Shown: one piece after another, positions 47,531 to 50,750 of the stretch | Numbering within the stretch: position 1 is the stretch's first letter | How the letters are laid out: the number at the start of each line of letters is the position of its first letter | DNA from: Candidatus Methanomethylophilaceae archaeon | Lineage (GTDB): Archaea > Thermoplasmatota > Thermoplasmata > Methanomassiliicoccales > Methanomethylophilaceae | DNA: 50,750 nucleotides | Assembly: GCA_007117455.1 (NCBI GenBank) | Contig: SKGM01000003.1 | Coordinates: forward strand, 1-50,750 | Direction of reading: 5' to 3' | The notes under the pieces: model-generated | Told to the model about the DNA's origin: nothing | Seen by the model: only the letters and a program-made list of their open reading frames with translations | The model's database searches: none | Made by a program: the position numbers and the translations under genes

Positions 47531-48114
47531 CCTCCTGGTCCGAATACCAGGTAAGGGAGCGTCCCCCACCGCCCCCGGAGAGGGTCTCCAGCCATCGTTG
47601 GTTCACGGAGGACATGGACCACATATACCGTGAGGTACGGGATGAGCTGCCCCTCTACGTGCAGCGGACCGCCGAGGAGAAGATGAGGAACCATTCCCTG
47701 GCGGGAATGAGGGCTTCGCATGAGGTGATGGGTCTACTGCTGGGAGGAAGGTTCACCTGGCAGGGGAGGGAGTACGCCCTGGTGCGGGATGTGGCGACCA
47801 CCGAACTGGAGGCCAGCGAGTACCATGTACGTTTCCATGAGGATGGGATGGAGGGCCTATTCGAATCATTGGACGACCTGGACTTCGTGTACTCCATAGT
47901 GGGATGGTATCATTCCCATCCCGGCATCGGATGCTTCATGTCCGATACCGATGTCCGCACCCAGGAGGGTTCCTTCAACAGCCCTCACCACAGCGCACTG
48001 GTCCTGGACCCGGTGAGACGGGAGATGGAGGCCTACCACATGGTGGAAGGGAATGTCGTACTCCGCGCCCTAGGCATATATTGGGACCTACACCAGGACC
48101 CCTATCGCGGTTAG
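47515..48114 (+). CDS. JAMM/MPN+ metalloprotease, Rpn11/CSN5-like deubiquitinase
   Basis: [10 protein letters not shown] plus [26 protein letters not shown] (HxHx7SxxD) and SALVLDP. Start set at ATG overlapping the E2 stop. Confidence 0.93.
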   Translation: [199 protein letters not shown]

Positions 48115-48650
48115 ACCCATATGGCATGCCTCTGACGCATGTCCGACTCCTCCTGGCCGAGCTTCTCCATCAGCGGCGGTACGAGGCTGTCGAAGAATAT
48201 CACCGCCGCATCCTCGAAGAGAGTGCCCAACGGGGCATGCTCCTTCTTATCGCCGTTGCATACCTGCGGTATGTACACCAACAGGTTGGAGGCATGGGCG
48301 AGTTTGCTGTCGCTCTCGGAGGTGACGCCCACAACGAAACAGCCCAGACGGCGGCAGATGTTCGCTGTCTGCGACGCGGACATGGTCTCCCCGGTGTTGG
48401 AGACGATTATTATCACATCCCCTTTTGCAACGATGGGCGTGGTCATGTCACCTACGAAGTGGACATCCAGGCCCAACTGGACCAATCTTACGGCAAAGAA
48501 CTTGCCGGCTAGACCGGAACGGCCGGCACCGTAGATGAAGACCTTCCTCGCTTCGGTCAGAGCATCCAGGATTGCATCGACCACTTCATCCGGGATCTCA
48601 TCCAGGGACTTCGCGATCTCCTGCAGGATATAGGTGTTGGATTTCCTCAT
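48111..48650 (-). CDS. hxlB: SIS-domain sugar isomerase, 6-phospho-3-hexuloisomerase-like
   Basis: KVFIYGAGRSGLAGKFFAVRLVQLGLDVHFVGDMTTPIVAKGDVIIIVSNTGET. Confidence 0.85.
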   Translation of the reverse strand: MRKSNTYILQEIAKSLDEIPDEVVDAILDALTEARKVFIYGAGRSGLAGKFFAVRLVQLGLDVHFVGDMTTPIVAKGDVIIIVSNTGETMSASQTANICRRLGCFVVGVTSESDSKLAHASNLLVYIPQVCNGDKKEHAPLGTLFEDAAVIFFDSLVPPLMEKLGQEESDMRQRHAIWV

Positions 48651-49711
48651 TCCTCGTCCTCGTATTCGTCGTCGATGTTCTCCTCGACGACCTTGCCCTT
48701 CTTGCGCATCGCCTTGGCGACCCGCTTTGTGAGCACCCTCTCGTGGATGACCTTCATGTACATCGCATCGTGTTCCAGGAGGGGGGAGCTGGAGATTATG
48801 GTTATCTCAGGGCGTTTCTCGACCAGTGCCTCGGCCAAGGGTTCGAAGCGGAGGTCGCCTTTCTTGATCGGCGTGAGCCTCTTCTCATTGTAATCGTCAT
48901 GCTCAACCCCGGCGAAGTGGGCATGGAACCTGCCACCCACATACTCATGCACACGGTCGAGCAGGTCGGAGAAATCCGCCTGCTCCATCAGCACACCGCC
49001 TTCGCGGGCGTGATGATGGGGGAAGTTCACCACAGGCACCACGTTGTCCAACTCATCGCAGATCTCCAGAACCTCATCCAGGCTTCCGAAGACCTCCTGC
49101 CTGCCAGAGGTCTCGAGTCCAAGGCGGGGGGAGATGTTGTTGTCCTCCCACCAGGCCATGATGTCACCGAGTGATTCGATTATCAGGTCCATGGTCTCCT
49201 TCTTGCCCCTGCCGTTGTACAGGCCCATATGGGTGACCACTATGTCACCCTGCAGGGCGTGGGTCATGAAGGCGGACCAGCGTATGGAATCCATGCATTT
49301 TCCGCTCAGTTCGTTCCGGGCGGCCAAATCCATGTAGTAAGGGGTGTGCATCGACAGGGAGACGTCCAGTTTCTTGGCCAAAGCGCCGATGTTCAGGAGA
49401 TCCTTGTAACTGTTCGTCACCCCTGACCCCATGCATACCAATATGTCCTCCTCGTCGACCACCGCAGAGGGGTCGCTGACCGGTGCATCATCGAGACCGT
49501 CGTCCTTGATCAGCTCGACCACAAGCCCTCCCTCCAGCTCCCCCAAGGTGAGGCCTATCTCCTCCTCTTCAGGATAGCGGTCCAGGGTGTTAGTCCTGAC
49601 CATCTGCACCTCCAAGGCGCTCAGGCCGAGGTTGTGCACATCCTCAATACCATCCTTAAGTGTACGACCTTTACAAGAAAGCGGAATACCAGCTGGACCG
49701 AACCTAATCAT
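48647..49711 (-). CDS. endonuclease IV/sugar-phosphate isomerase-like TIM barrel with acidic C-terminal tail
   Basis: LGLSALEVQMVR, LSMHTPYYMDL, DIVVTHMGLY, LGLETSGRQEVFG, FHAHFAGVEHDD; tail ENIDDEYEDEE. Confidence 0.8.
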   Translation of the reverse strand: MIRFGPAGIPLSCKGRTLKDGIEDVHNLGLSALEVQMVRTNTLDRYPEEEEIGLTLGELEGGLVVELIKDDGLDDAPVSDPSAVVDEEDILVCMGSGVTNSYKDLLNIGALAKKLDVSLSMHTPYYMDLAARNELSGKCMDSIRWSAFMTHALQGDIVVTHMGLYNGRGKKETMDLIIESLGDIMAWWEDNNISPRLGLETSGRQEVFGSLDEVLEICDELDNVVPVVNFPHHHAREGGVLMEQADFSDLLDRVHEYVGGRFHAHFAGVEHDDYNEKRLTPIKKGDLRFEPLAEALVEKRPEITIISSSPLLEHDAMYMKVIHERVLTKRVAKAMRKKGKVVEENIDDEYEDEE

Positions 49712-49926
49712 CTGTTCACCCGTAGAGCCTTAGGGTTATCAATCTTTCATATTTACCAATATCTGTCACGTATGAGCCCCGGTGCTCCCTTTAGGTTGCA
49801 GCATCTTTAATAAACCGTTGATGTTCCCATCGCAAACATGCGAAGGGGTGCCCCTCTGCCATGTTGGAAAGATTTATAAACAACATTCTTATTGGTGCGT
49901 TACCCAATGTCGGGAGAGTCAGAAAT

Positions 49927-50289
49927 ATGAAGAGGAACTTCAAGACGGATCCGAACCTAGTGGCCCTCATATACGACCTGAAGGCCATAAACAGGGAGAA
50001 CGGAGCCGCCATCTGGCGAGACATTGCTAAGAGGCTGGAGAAACCCAAGAGAAATTGGGCGGAGGTCAACCTCAGCAATCTCGAGCGCAACACCAAGGAC
50101 GGGGATGTTATCCTCGTCCCCGGTAAGGTGCTGGCGGCCGGTTCCATAGACAAGAACATCACAGTAGCAGCCTACAGCTTCTCGGAGAGGGCTTTGGCCG
50201 CCATCGAGGGCGCCGGAGGCAAGGGAATGACCATAAGGGAGCTCATGGAACAGAACCCCAAGGGCTCCAAAGTAAGGATAATGGGGTGA
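49927..50289 (+). CDS. rpl18e: ribosomal protein eL18
   Basis: TDPNLVALIYDLKAINRENGAAIWRDIAKRLEKPKRNWAEVNLSNLERNTKDGDVILVPGKVL; start trimmed to MKRNFKTD. Confidence 0.95.
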   Translation: MKRNFKTDPNLVALIYDLKAINRENGAAIWRDIAKRLEKPKRNWAEVNLSNLERNTKDGDVILVPGKVLAAGSIDKNITVAAYSFSERALAAIEGAGGKGMTIRELMEQNPKGSKVRIMG

Positions 50290-50295
50290 TTTCTG

Positions 50296-50715
50296 ATGGT
50301 TACCATAATAGACGGAAGGGATCACATCCTCGGCAGGCTCTCCAGCGTAGTCGCCAAGAAGATATTGGAAGGCGAGGAGGTCGTGATCCTCAACGCCCGT
50401 GACGTCCTGGTCACCGGCGAGAAGTACCGAACCTTCGCCGATTACAAACAGATCGACGATCTGGGTAAGATACGCAAGGGACCCTACAACCCCCGCAGGG
50501 CCGACCTCATAATGAAGAGGACCGTCCGCGGCATGATACCGTTCAAGCAGCCCAAGGGAAGGGATGCCTACCGCAGGCTCAAGGTCTTCGTGGGCGTGCC
50601 CAAGGACATGGAGGGCATCAAGCCCGAGCGCATCGAGGACGCGATGAGACTGAACACTTCGAGGTACACGACCCTTGGAGAGGTCGCCAAGTTCCTGGGA
50701 TCCAACGTGAGGTGA
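50296..50715 (+). CDS. rpl13: ribosomal protein uL13
   Basis: IIDGRDHILGRLSSVVAKKILEGEEVVILNA; KRTVRGMIPFKQPKGRDAYRRLKVFVGVP. Confidence 0.95.
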   Translation: MVTIIDGRDHILGRLSSVVAKKILEGEEVVILNARDVLVTGEKYRTFADYKQIDDLGKIRKGPYNPRRADLIMKRTVRGMIPFKQPKGRDAYRRLKVFVGVPKDMEGIKPERIEDAMRLNTSRYTTLGEVAKFLGSNVR

Positions 50716-50720
50716 AGGAA

Positions 50721-50750
50721 ATGGCAGATATAGTCAACACAAGTGGTAAG
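50721..50750 (+). CDS. rps9: start of the next gene, probably ribosomal protein uS9 (truncated by window end)
   Basis: ATG GCA GAT ATA GTC AAC ACA AGT GGT AAG after uL13, matching the usual L18e-L13-S9 order. Confidence 0.6.
   Translation, partial: MADIVNTSGK

Noticed and set aside
46564-47721. 385-aa minus-strand ORF spanning the Ubl/E2 genes
   Set aside because: Antisense to E1/Ubl/E2/JAMM genes that carry strong family motifs; no motif of its own.
45943-48114. Ubl operon as part of a defence island or mobile element
   Set aside because: No nuclease, integrase, transposase, CD-NTase or repeat nearby; flanked by trpS, hxlB and ribosomal protein genes.
1-50750. CRISPR arrays, insertion sequences, prophage or rRNA genes
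   Set aside because: No regularly spaced repeats, terminal inverted repeats with transposase motifs, phage structural genes or rRNA-like sequence seen on reading.

Overview
Archaeal chromosomal window with moderately high GC and short intergenic gaps. Gene content (HdrB/HdrC, PurP, aRF1 with NIKS/GGQ, LSm, eS1, eL37, eL18, uL13, archaeal DtdA, ArsA/Get3-like ATPase, PdaD, BHB-intron tRNAs) points to Euryarchaeota, probably Thermoplasmatota/Methanomassiliicoccales-like; that placement is inference. Most of the window is housekeeping. The standout is a compact four-gene eukaryote-like ubiquitin conjugation/deconjugation operon at 45943-48114 (+): an E1-like adenylating enzyme, a ubiquitin-like modifier ending in an exposed Gly-Gly, an E2 with HPN motif and catalytic Cys, and an Rpn11/CSN5-like JAMM isopeptidase. 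The last three genes overlap translationally, and no RING E3 is encoded in the operon. A second notable item is a tRNA-Arg(TCT) at 182-276 (-) whose T-loop is interrupted by a 20-nt insert that folds into an essentially perfect bulge-helix-bulge intron at position 59/60. Other points of interest: a DUF1538 membrane protein pair with a PII-like protein, an SLC41/MgtE-type transporter facing two PhoU/TrkA-C proteins, a multi-domain PAPS-reductase-like/ferredoxin protein, and an unannotated 35-aa eL41-like ORF. No CRISPR array, transposon, prophage or rRNA was seen. All assignments come from reading motifs by eye; no database search was run.
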